DNA of 59,268 nucleotides from a virus. Below the pieces are notes generated by a model. The model saw nothing but the letters and a program-made list of their open reading frames with translations, searched no databases and was not told the origin of the DNA. Position numbers and translations under genes: made by a program. The DNA lies in IMG/VR virus record IMGVR_UViG_3300038456_000415, positions 1 through 59,268 of that record. One strand, written 5' to 3'. Below, piece by piece: positions 8,953 to 16,117 of the stretch; the stretch's first letter is position 1; each line of letters starts with the position of its first letter.

Positions 8953-10022
8953 GCCGAGGTGGTCGAGACCCCCCACATGCGCAGGAACTTCCGCAGCCGG
9001 GGCTCGAGTTGGTCGATGGCGGTGTGCATGCTCACGAGGGCGTCGTGGGCCTCCACGCGCACGTCAGGCCGGGTGTCATCCGCGGCCGCAAAGCGGTCCA
9101 CGAGCTTGGGGACGTCGACGTCGTTGCCGTCCCCGTGGCCCATGCCCTGCACGGTGCCACTGTCGGCGCTCACGCAGGACGCCGCCGCCATCAGGGACGA
9201 GATTTCGTCCGGGGTGGTCTTGTAGACGTCGTCAGAGACGTCCTCGTTCACCTCCCGGGCGAGACGCTCCTTGTCCACGCCGTTCACGTGCTTGCCCGCG
9301 GACTTGTTCCCGCGGTAAATCTTGCGCTTGTCCACGGGGTAGAAGTGCAGGAGCGTCTCCGAGTAGTTCTCGATGAAGTTCCCGAGCATGCGCCCGATGG
9401 CGACGGCCCGGAAGTTGGAGCTGAAGGGGAGCACGTACTTGTCCACGGCCGACATGAGCCCCTCGCAGCTGATTTGCACGAAGTCCATGTGCGTGAGGTG
9501 GCTGGGAGGCGTCTTCGAGAAGAACATCCTCGCCCGATTCAGGGCCAGGGGCATGTTCGTCTCCACGAGTTCCTGACGGAGGGCCGAAATCTGCTCGAAG
9601 AGGATGGTGATGCGCGAGCGAGGCTTCCAGGCCACGACACGCATCGTGAAGAGGATGAACTGGTAGTTTACATGAAAATGGTAGAGCGAGCGCTCGTTCC
9701 TTTTCTTGAGAGCCTTAGAGATTTCCTTAGTAAAAACATCTTGGCGCTCCCGAAAATATGGGCGAGCTGCGAGAATGTTCCGACGCTCCTCGCAGATGAA
9801 TTTGACGAAGCGTCGGAATACATAATTCCCCCTCGAGTGAGCAATGAGGGTATGACGGAACTCGTTCTCGAGGGCAACAAGCCCCTCTACCTGGCTCTTC
9901 TGTTTGAGATAGCGCGCCTTGGGGTCTTTTATTTCCCCATGACCCTCAATAACCACGCTAAGGTTTTTAAGGAACAGCTGGATGGCTGCTGGGTCTACGC
10001 CTGAGTGGGTGTTGTCACCCAT
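8943..10022 (-). CDS. Sigma-70 family-like RNA polymerase factor
   Basis: A 359-residue protein from ATG 10022 (GAGGTGCATC upstream). Residues about 150-235 follow sigma region 2: NMPLALNRARMFF, then HMDFVQISCEGLMSAVDKY, then FRAVAIGRMLGNFIENYSE, corresponding to the core-binding and -10 recognition helices. Region 4 is not obvious; the C-terminus has a DE-rich linker and a final short helical segment. It could redirect host polymerase to phage promoters. The 5' half of the gene is visibly AT-richer than the rest and borders an endonuclease gene. Confidence 0.6.
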   Translation of the reverse strand: MGDNTHSGVDPAAIQLFLKNLSVVIEGHGEIKDPKARYLKQKSQVEGLVALENEFRHTLIAHSRGNYVFRRFVKFICEERRNILAARPYFRERQDVFTKEISKALKKRNERSLYHFHVNYQFILFTMRVVAWKPRSRITILFEQISALRQELVETNMPLALNRARMFFSKTPPSHLTHMDFVQISCEGLMSAVDKYVLPFSSNFRAVAIGRMLGNFIENYSETLLHFYPVDKRKIYRGNKSAGKHVNGVDKERLAREVNEDVSDDVYKTTPDEISSLMAAASCVSADSGTVQGMGHGDGNDVDVPKLVDRFAAADDTRPDVRVEAHDALVSMHTAIDQLEPRLRKFLRMWGVSTTSAVV

Positions 10023-10509
10023 GATGCACCTCTAAATAGACAGCAAGCACCCGAAGACGGATTGGGTCTTCTTTGGCGTGCCCTATGGTCCGATTACAGG
10101 GCGAGCAAAGAAGGGCTCGGACCCGACCTGTTTTGTGGTTGTGGTCAACGCATGGCTCTCGACTACCAATCATAGGAGCATTGCAGGCGTCACACCGACC
10201 GCTCTGAGCTATGAGCATGCGTTCATAGTCCTCGACACTGAGGCCGTACTTCTGTTTCAGGTGATGTGCTCGACCCTCTTTGGGATTATAGCGAAGAGCA
10301 TCGTATGCTTTTTTGTAAGCTCCTCGTTCTTCTTCAGGTATAAACACCCTCACCCGGGGCGGCGCCATGTTCTTGTACCGCACGGCATCGTATGCGCTCA
10401 CACATGCCCTGCATCGGGTCTGCTTCCCGTCCTTGCTCTCCCTACGAGAGGCAAATTCATCTAACGGCTTGAAGGTATTACATCCAGTGCAGGTCTTGTC
10501 ATCGCCCAT
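10015..10509 (-). CDS. Endonuclease VII-like HNH endonuclease
   Basis: A 164-residue protein starting at ATG 10509, overlapping the helicase stop. An N-terminal zinc module (CTGC...CRAC) is followed by a YGLSVEDYERML helix and the recombination endonuclease VII signature CxxC plus CVDHNHKTGRVRALLCSPCN, with the catalytic His pair and zinc cysteines. T4 endonuclease VII resolves branched DNA, but stand-alone relatives scattered in phages often behave as mobile endonucleases. AT-rich composition compared with neighbours suggests mobility. It overlaps the sigma-like gene by 8 nt. Confidence 0.75.
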   Translation of the reverse strand: MGDDKTCTGCNTFKPLDEFASRRESKDGKQTRCRACVSAYDAVRYKNMAPPRVRVFIPEEERGAYKKAYDALRYNPKEGRAHHLKQKYGLSVEDYERMLIAQSGRCDACNAPMIGSREPCVDHNHKTGRVRALLCSPCNRTIGHAKEDPIRLRVLAVYLEVHHG

Positions 10510-12007
10510 ATTGAATCTCGGTCGTCGCATTCGGGTAGATGTCATCGAAAATTTCCAGGCGGTCCTCGAGGTGACGCTCGACGACACTCTTCTGCCCCTT
10601 GGGCATGCATTCCACGTTGACCCTAAAGTCGGTGAAGTTGAAGGCTACCTTGCCTGTGCCCTGAATTTTGCGCGTGCCGCGGCCGCATGCCTGGCGCACC
10701 TGCACCTCGGACTTGCCACCCCTCAGGAAGATGACGTTCTCCACCGTCTGGATGTCCGTGCCTGTGGAGATGCATGACGTGCCAACGAGGATGGGCAGCC
10801 CTTTGGCGTTAAATCGCGCCACCAGCTCACCATTGTCGGTGTCGTGGTAAACCGAGGGAATGAAATCCCGGTTCTCCTTGGTGATGGCGCCGTGCGCGAA
10901 GCCCACCTGGTGCTTGAGCAGAGGCAGCAAGCGCTGGAATTGCTCGTACTCCTCAATCAGAATCAAAACCTGCTGCCCGAGCACGGACACGCTCTGGTTC
11001 GCGATGTCCGCGGCAGCCTGGAGGACCTCTTGGTTGTAATAGAGATGCACCCGCGTCATGCGGTCTGCGTCCTTGTTGTAATAATTCTTGGAACTGTTCA
11101 CGTTCACGACCCGGAAGTAGGGGCGCGCGAGGTACCCCTGGTCGACGCCCTCCATGACACTCATTCGGAATACGACCGCGCCGGTGATGCCCTCGAGGAG
11201 AAGGTCTGCTCCGTCTCCGCGCATCTGCGTGCCACTGAAGAAGTAGCGGTAGGGGGCGTCGGCCATGAGCCCGAAGCACACCTTCTGCAGGGTCTTGGCC
11301 GGGCAGAGGTGGCTCTCGTCCGCGATGAACACCTTTGCGCTCCTGAGGGAGTGGTATGCGGGCGTGCCGACCTCGACCTTAGTCAGGGAGGCCGCGATGG
11401 CGATGGTAATGAGCTTGCCGTACTCCTTCTTGCCCCCTCCGAAGAAACCCACCTTAGCCTTACCAAAGGCCTGCAGGAAGTCGTCGTAGAGCTGCTCGGC
11501 AATACTCGTGCTCGGAGCCATGATGACGGTCTGCAGGCTATGCTCTTTGACGAGCATCAGGGCCATAAAACTCTTGCCGAGCCCCGTTCCAACCTCGACG
11601 GCCCCGTGTCCAGCCTGTCTGAGGGCGAGGTTCCCCTCCACCTGGTACGGGCGAGGCTCTCGGGTCGGGGCTTTAGCCCAGGGGAGGAACGCGCAAGCCG
11701 GCAGCTCATACCCGCGGGTCACCTGCTCCCCGAAGTGGTCGGCGAGCCGGGGCGCGAACCCCGAGAAGGTCCAGAGCCCATCGTCGTCCTCGTAGAGGAG
11801 CGTCTTCTTCTGGGACGCCTTCAGCTCCTCCAGGCGCTCGACGAACCCCTCGGGGCCAAGCTTCTGCCGGTGCCAGGCCGCGTTCTGCTTGAACTTCCGC
11901 AGCTCGAAGTCCACGGTCAGGTCCCGGTACGTGAGCAGGCGGGCAAGCTCCTCCCTTGAGTGGCCCTCCACTCGCAAAACCGTAGGAGTTGCTAGGTGCA
12001 AGCCCAC
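10499..12007 (-). CDS. SF2 DNA helicase, UvsW-like
   Basis: A 502-residue helicase from GTG 12007. An N-terminal 110-residue accessory part is followed by EPRPYQVEGNLALRQ (Q-motif-like), Walker A VGTGLGKS, a DEAH-type box ADESH, SGTQMR (motif III), STGTDIQ (motif V) and QACGRGTRK (motif VI). T4 UvsW and related enzymes remodel branched DNA and help convert origin-dependent to recombination-dependent replication. Only 3 nt separate it from the upstream gene, so coupling is likely; no strong Shine-Dalgarno is visible. Confidence 0.8.
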   Translation of the reverse strand: MGLHLATPTVLRVEGHSREELARLLTYRDLTVDFELRKFKQNAAWHRQKLGPEGFVERLEELKASQKKTLLYEDDDGLWTFSGFAPRLADHFGEQVTRGYELPACAFLPWAKAPTREPRPYQVEGNLALRQAGHGAVEVGTGLGKSFMALMLVKEHSLQTVIMAPSTSIAEQLYDDFLQAFGKAKVGFFGGGKKEYGKLITIAIAASLTKVEVGTPAYHSLRSAKVFIADESHLCPAKTLQKVCFGLMADAPYRYFFSGTQMRGDGADLLLEGITGAVVFRMSVMEGVDQGYLARPYFRVVNVNSSKNYYNKDADRMTRVHLYYNQEVLQAAADIANQSVSVLGQQVLILIEEYEQFQRLLPLLKHQVGFAHGAITKENRDFIPSVYHDTDNGELVARFNAKGLPILVGTSCISTGTDIQTVENVIFLRGGKSEVQVRQACGRGTRKIQGTGKVAFNFTDFRVNVECMPKGQKSVVERHLEDRLEIFDDIYPNATTEIQYGR

Positions 12008-12010
12008 TTA

Positions 12011-12676
12011 TTAGGCAGCCGCAGCTTTCTTCTCAGCAGCCTCGGCGATGGCGTGGAGACGCGAATTCACTGAAGAAAGTGCCCGGGAAAATCTCGTGCC
12101 GGTGGTGCCTACCAGGGGGATGTGACTGTCGAGGTTGAAGTGTCCGATGAGGTCCAGCACGATTTCGTCAACCTCCTTGCTCTGAGCGTGTGTGTGCACG
12201 CGGTTGGGGTCATCCCCGCCCGCGTAGACGGGCATGTCCACGGGCCGGCTATAGAAAAACAGGAACTGCGTCTTCTGCAGGTGGGCCTTCACCGCGTTCT
12301 TGACGGTGACGTCATCCCAGAGGAATGGCAGGCCAGTGGGGCGTCCTCGGTCATCCCGGGGCCTGCTCATGTACAAGAGCGCGTTCAAGCAGGAGGTGTC
12401 GCTGATAACCATGCCGTTGGTGACACCCGAGAGGCTCTCCTCGAAGAGGTCCTCCATCTCCGCCTGTGCCTTGAAAATGCTCCATTGGTCCTCATCTGTG
12501 AGAGGAGAGAACTCCTTGTTTTCTCTCAGAGATTTCACACGCTTGCGTGCAATGTGAACGCGGGCATACTCGGCTAAGCGCTCTGCAGGGAGACCATCCT
12601 CCTTGAGCTTTGCCTCGAGCATGGCGGCGGTTGTGGTCTTGCCACTGCAGGGACTTCCTAGGAATGAGACGAGCAT
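12011..12676 (-). CDS. P-loop ATPase/kinase, AAA_28 or NadR-kinase-like
   Basis: A 221-residue protein. Of two in-frame ATGs, 12676 is chosen because AGGAGG lies 8 nt upstream. Walker A is GSPCSGKT (7-14), followed by a lid-rich helical region and SDTSCLNALLY (about 90-100), as in nucleoside or nicotinamide-riboside kinase-like ATPases. The substrate is unknown; NAD-related metabolites, nucleosides or a DNA base are all possible. It is the first gene after the divergent promoter region. Confidence 0.6.
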   Translation of the reverse strand: MLVSFLGSPCSGKTTTAAMLEAKLKEDGLPAERLAEYARVHIARKRVKSLRENKEFSPLTDEDQWSIFKAQAEMEDLFEESLSGVTNGMVISDTSCLNALLYMSRPRDDRGRPTGLPFLWDDVTVKNAVKAHLQKTQFLFFYSRPVDMPVYAGGDDPNRVHTHAQSKEVDEIVLDLIGHFNLDSHIPLVGTTGTRFSRALSSVNSRLHAIAEAAEKKAAAA

Positions 12677-12711
12677 GCGTGTGTGCCTCCTGGAGGTGCT
12701 TGACATCCGCT

Positions 12712-12722
12712 ACTGTACCACA
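12712..12722 (-). promoter_or_regulatory. Extended -10 promoter (minus strand)
   Basis: Minus-strand TGTGGTACAGT, 35 nt before the ATG at 12676. It is likely to drive the leftward non-structural genes (kinase-like, helicase, endonuclease, sigma). Confidence 0.65.
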
Positions 12723-12817
12723 GGAACTGGGTCAGGCTCCGGGAGAAACAAAAACCACGGCTCCTGGCCTGTGACCGCGGAAAGCAAATTGCAAAAAATC
12801 CGGTAAGCTCTTATGTG

Positions 12818-12882
12818 TCTACTCTTCTCCTTGGTTCTAGCTCTTCTCTTTTCTCTCATCTCTTTAACTCTCTTCTCTTTCG
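12818..12882 (+). other. Pyrimidine-rich tract in divergent intergenic region
   Basis: Positions 12821-12880 hold 52 pyrimidines in 60 bases, mostly CT/TC repeats. Together with AT-rich sequence just upstream (AAATTGCAAAAAATCC, about 12787-12802) and the adjacent direct repeats, it resembles an unwinding or strand-asymmetric element. A short hydrophobic open frame through this tract is an artefact of the base composition. Confidence 0.55.
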
Positions 12883-12992
12883 GGTGGCAGGATTACCACC
12901 CTTCGAGCGACAATCCTGCCACCCTTGGGCGACAATCCTGTCACCCTTCGGTGACAATCCTGCCACCCTTGGGCGACAATCCTGCCACCCTG
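12883..12992 (+). repeat. Iteron-like array: four 22-bp direct repeats plus an inverted half-copy
   Basis: Four head-to-tail 22-bp units begin at 12909, 12931, 12953 and 12975 (the last is cut short), each starting GACAATCCTGYCACCCTT; units 1 and 3 are identical. An inverted half-copy, GGTGGCAGGATT, lies at 12883-12894, followed by a partial direct unit, and a degenerate GCCACCCTT is near 13001-13009. A 22-bp period is about two helical turns, so bound proteins would line up on one face. The array ends next to the promoter of the winged-helix gene at 13062. Confidence 0.8.
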
Positions 12993-13007
12993 ACAGTTCC
13001 GCCACCC

Positions 13008-13036
13008 TTGCTCGCAGCGCACGTTTGTGGTACAGG
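13008..13036 (+). promoter_or_regulatory. Promoter of the winged-helix gene, abutting the repeats
   Basis: A -35-like TTGCTC (13008-13013), a 17-nt spacer and the extended -10 TGTGGTACAGG (13026-13036). The -35 box touches the last degenerate repeat unit, so a repeat-binding protein could repress it. Confidence 0.55.
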
Positions 13037-13061
13037 TATGGTCGCCCTCCAAGGAGACCTC

Positions 13062-13529
13062 ATGATGAAGAAGAAGCGGTTCCTCTCCTCAGCGCCGACG
13101 CACTGCTTCCGGGCCTATGTGCAGGCCCCCTACCGGCAAATCTGCTACCTGATGCTGAGCATCGGGGCTGAGCGCACGCTCCTCACCCTGATTCGCTACG
13201 CCACCTTCAAGAAAGACGTCGGTGACACGAACTTCATGATTGCCTACCCGAGCGTGGGGACGCTGGCCCTGCAGAGCAACCAGCACGCGAGGACCGTCCA
13301 GAGGGCCTTGAGAGAACTAGAGAAACTGGGTCTAATCCGCATCGAGCACCGTGGGTCCAGCCACCAGGTCAACCGCTACGACCTCAGCGGGCTCCAGGCG
13401 CGCCTGGACGAGTTGGTGCCCCTCTGCGAGGAGCAGGGCCACGGGTGCGTCAAGGCCGTGTGCCCGAAGTGCAAGGACCCGTCCTTCGCCGACGAGGGGC
13501 AGGACGACGACGGCGAGAGCGACCCCTGA
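13062..13529 (+). CDS. Winged-helix DNA-binding protein, replication-initiator or repressor candidate
   Basis: A 155-residue protein. The ATG at 13062 (followed by a second ATG) is chosen because AAGGAG lies 6 nt upstream. Residues 60-105 form a winged helix: YPSVGTLALQSNQHARTVQR then ALRELEKLGLIRIEHRGS, with the recognition helix and a beta wing. The C-terminus has CEEQGHGC...CPKC, a possible zinc site, and an acidic tail. Such domains occur in DnaD/RepA-like initiators and in transcription factors. Position next to the 22-bp repeats suggests it binds them. Confidence 0.65.
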   Translation: MMKKKRFLSSAPTHCFRAYVQAPYRQICYLMLSIGAERTLLTLIRYATFKKDVGDTNFMIAYPSVGTLALQSNQHARTVQRALRELEKLGLIRIEHRGSSHQVNRYDLSGLQARLDELVPLCEEQGHGCVKAVCPKCKDPSFADEGQDDDGESDP

Positions 13530-13534
13530 GCCCC

Positions 13535-13545
13535 TGTGGTATAGT
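13535..13545 (+). promoter_or_regulatory. Extended -10 promoter of the chaperonin gene
   Basis: TGTGGTATAGT, 18 nt before the TTG start at 13564, with AAGGAG between. No -35 box is evident. Confidence 0.7.
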
Positions 13546-13563
13546 ACGCGCAAGGAGACAACC

Positions 13564-15423
13564 TTGGCATTCCAATACCAGAAGGCGAAGTCCGCAGCTA
13601 AGCTCATCGAGGTCAAAGGCGCAGCCCTCGACAAGGTCGTCCTGAAGACCATGGGCACCATCGCCGACATCGTGGGCGCCACCCTGGGCCCGGGCGGCAT
13701 GCCCGTGCTCATCGAGCGCGCCGAGTTCAACCTCCCGGCCCTCATCACCAAGGACGGGGTTTCGGTCATGCGCTCGTTGGGCTTCCAGTCCCCGGTCCAG
13801 CACAGCATCCTCGAGGCCGCCCGGGATGCGGCCGTGCGCACCGCGAGCGAGGCCGGCGACGGCACCACCACCGCGACCGTGCTCGCGTACTCCATCGTCG
13901 CGAACCTGCACAAGTACTGCAAGGCCAACCCGCGGGTGAGCCCCCAGCGCGTGGTCCGCCTCCTCGAGGAAACTTTCCGGAAGCGCATAGAGCCCCTCAT
14001 CAAGGGCCTGTCCTTGGAGGCTAGGCTCGAGGACGAGGTGGGTCGTGCGCTTCTGCAGTCTGTGGCGAGGGTGAGCGCGAACGGGGACCAGGCACTCGCC
14101 GAGGCCGTCATGCAGTGCTTCGACATGGTCGGGGACAACGGCAACGTCACCATCACCGAGGGCTCGGGCGCCAGCCACTACGAGGTGGAGAAAATCTCGG
14201 GCTTCCCCATCCCCCTGGGCCTGGAGGAGTGCTGCCTGCGCTTCGCCCCGGATTTCATCAACGACCCCGGGAGCCAGCGCTGCATCATGGGCAAGCCCGC
14301 GTTCCTCATCTACCACGGGAAGGTGGACAGCATCCAGTCCCTGTACCCCATCATGGAGAAGGTCGCCGCCGCGGGCCTGGACCCGGGCGAGCGCGAGTAC
14401 AAGCACGTGAACCTCGTCATCGTGGCCACGAGCTTCTCCGATTCGGCCATCACGGGCCTGGCCACGAACTTCAAGGACGGCCTGACCATGAACGCGTACC
14501 CGCTCGTGGCGCCCGTGAACTCCGAGCCGGGGTCTCAGCTGCAGTTCCTCCACGACGTCGCCGCCATCACGGGGGCCGTCATCCTCGAGCAGAACAGCAT
14601 CCCCCTGGACCAGGCGCAGCTCCTGCACCTCGGGCGTGGCGTCGAGGCCTTCGAGGCCCACCGGTGGCGCTCGAATATCATCATCGGCGAGCCCAAGGAC
14701 AACGACGACGAGGCCACCATCCAGCGCCGCATCGAGCGCGAGGACCGCATCCTCAATCGCAGCGCCGAGGTCGAGGAGCAGCTCAAGTCCGCGCCCTCGC
14801 AGTGGACGACCGCCATCATCCAGGAGCGCCTCGCCAAGCTCACCGGGGGCATCGCGCGCCTGAAGGTCATCGGCGCCAGCAACGGCGAGCTGAAGGAGAA
14901 GCGTGACCGCGCCGAGGACGCCGTATGCGGGGTCCGAGGGGCCATCAAGCACGGATGCCTGCCCGGGGGCTGCTGGACGCTCCTCAAGGTCATCGACGAG
15001 CTGCGCAAGCTCAAGGACCCCATCCTCGACGCCACCCTCATCCCCGCCCTGAAGGCGCCCTTCGAGCGCCTCCTGCACAACTCCGGCATCGTGGACCCGC
15101 AGGAGGCCGAGGACATCATCGGCCCCATCCTCCGGAGCATGGTCGCCGTCAAAGACGACGAAGGGAACCTCGCGTTCAAGCCCTGCGTGTACGACTGCCT
15201 GGAGGGCAAGCACGTGGACGCCATCGAGGGGGGCATCCTCGACAGCACGCCGGCCGTGCTCGAGGCCATCCGCAACGCGCTCTCCATCGCGAGCCTGCTG
15301 GGTACATTGGGCGGAACCGTGGTGTTTCTGCGCGATGCCGAGCTGGAGCGCTCCGAGGCGCGCGCCAACGCGGACTTCCTGCGTGAGGACGACAGCGGGA
15401 ACGAAGCCGACGAACGGGGTTGA
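13564..15423 (+). CDS. GroEL-like phage chaperonin
   Basis: A 619-residue group I chaperonin-like ATPase. TTG at 13564 follows AAGGAG and gives MAFQYQKAK; no ATG fits better. Nucleotide-binding motifs match GroEL: LGPGG (41-45), ITKDGVSV (61-68), GDGTTTAT (98-105, including the catalytic Asp), AEDAVCGVRGAIKHG (450-464, second key Asp) and PGGC in place of the usual AGGG. The apical domain is divergent and the protein is about 70 residues longer than GroEL, ending in a charged tail without the GGM repeats. It probably folds phage proteins; a GroES-like partner candidate is at 8587-8922. Confidence 0.85.
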   Translation: MAFQYQKAKSAAKLIEVKGAALDKVVLKTMGTIADIVGATLGPGGMPVLIERAEFNLPALITKDGVSVMRSLGFQSPVQHSILEAARDAAVRTASEAGDGTTTATVLAYSIVANLHKYCKANPRVSPQRVVRLLEETFRKRIEPLIKGLSLEARLEDEVGRALLQSVARVSANGDQALAEAVMQCFDMVGDNGNVTITEGSGASHYEVEKISGFPIPLGLEECCLRFAPDFINDPGSQRCIMGKPAFLIYHGKVDSIQSLYPIMEKVAAAGLDPGEREYKHVNLVIVATSFSDSAITGLATNFKDGLTMNAYPLVAPVNSEPGSQLQFLHDVAAITGAVILEQNSIPLDQAQLLHLGRGVEAFEAHRWRSNIIIGEPKDNDDEATIQRRIEREDRILNRSAEVEEQLKSAPSQWTTAIIQERLAKLTGGIARLKVIGASNGELKEKRDRAEDAVCGVRGAIKHGCLPGGCWTLLKVIDELRKLKDPILDATLIPALKAPFERLLHNSGIVDPQEAEDIIGPILRSMVAVKDDEGNLAFKPCVYDCLEGKHVDAIEGGILDSTPAVLEAIRNALSIASLLGTLGGTVVFLRDAELERSEARANADFLREDDSGNEADERG

Positions 15424-15448
15424 CGTCTGTCGCGCCCGCGTGTAGAGT
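15420..15448 (+). promoter_or_regulatory. Sigma-70-type promoter with leaderless start
   Basis: TTGACG (15420-15425), a 17-nt spacer and TAGAGT (15443-15448); the ATG at 15455 is 6 nt later, so the transcript would begin at or next to the start codon. The same arrangement occurs at 45238-45266. Confidence 0.65.
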
Positions 15449-15454
15449 GAGGCG

Positions 15455-15748
15455 ATGCCCATCTTCAACCTCAAGTGCGTGACCTGCGGTCGAGCCCGCA
15501 AGGTCCTCAGGTCCCAGGGCTGGCGTTCGACCCAGGAGCACGTGCTCTGCATCTCCGGGTGCTCGGAGCCGCTCGTGCGCGACCCCGGGGGCACCTTACC
15601 CACGACCATCGTCAAGGAGGTCATCGACACCGGAATTCAAGTGAAGGCCCTGGAGCGCTTCGCCGACGCCGAGCGCATGCACGCCGACAAAACCGAGATT
15701 GAGGACGCCCTCGCAAAAGGCAAAAATACTGGGAGGACCATCCGATGA
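15455..15748 (+). CDS. Small zinc-ribbon-like protein
   Basis: A 97-residue protein. The N-terminus MPIFNLKCVTCGRARKVL resembles the start of FmdB-type zinc ribbons (CxxC), with a second Cys pair in the CISGC region near residue 34. The rest is a charged helix. The transcript is probably leaderless, though GTGAGG before the ATG could also serve ribosomes. The stop overlaps the next start. Function unknown. Confidence 0.6.
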   Translation: MPIFNLKCVTCGRARKVLRSQGWRSTQEHVLCISGCSEPLVRDPGGTLPTTIVKEVIDTGIQVKALERFADAERMHADKTEIEDALAKGKNTGRTIR

Positions 15749-16089
15749 TGAGAGATACACCATGTCACGTGAAAGTGAACTCTAGCGATTGCTGCAACGG
15801 TCATCTAATCGATGACCTCCGCGAGCGGCTCTTATCCTACGAGGCCAATTCCGCATCATCGTTTGCGAACGACATGCTTCGCCAGCTTGAGGTGGCGAGA
15901 GCGCGGGTGCGGGAGTTGGAGCGGCTTAGTGAGGAGTTGGTCTATCGGGGAGAGCTGCTTCTGCCGCCCGTCCCTACATCATTTCACGAAAAGAGCACAC
16001 CCATCCGAAGGGTGAATCCGAGTGGGATAAATCGAAGCCCTGTAAGATTTGTAGGTTTTGTGAATGCCCTGAATTTGTGGGTCAGCTAG
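15745..16089 (+). CDS. Small coiled-coil protein of unknown function
   Basis: A 114-residue protein whose ATG (15745) overlaps the previous stop. The middle (residues 40-70, LRQLEVARARVRELERLSEEL) is a coiled coil; the N-terminus has Cys/His (CCNGH). Codon use is more AT-rich than the neighbours. No family recognised. Confidence 0.5.
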   Translation: MMRDTPCHVKVNSSDCCNGHLIDDLRERLLSYEANSASSFANDMLRQLEVARARVRELERLSEELVYRGELLLPPVPTSFHEKSTPIRRVNPSGINRSPVRFVGFVNALNLWVS

Positions 16090-16117
16090 TGATGGAGTTT
16101 GCCGCCAAGAGGTCTAA

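Noticed and set aside
12883-12992. Direct repeats as a CRISPR array
   Set aside because: Units are contiguous 22-mers without spacers, and no cas gene is present.
12813-13061. Extended start for the winged-helix gene through the pyrimidine tract and repeats
   Set aside because: The extension would be a translation of repeats; AAGGAG and the promoter favour ATG 13062.
13450-15630. Long minus-strand open frame opposite the chaperonin gene
   Set aside because: Antisense shadow; the plus strand carries the intact GroEL motifs and promoter.
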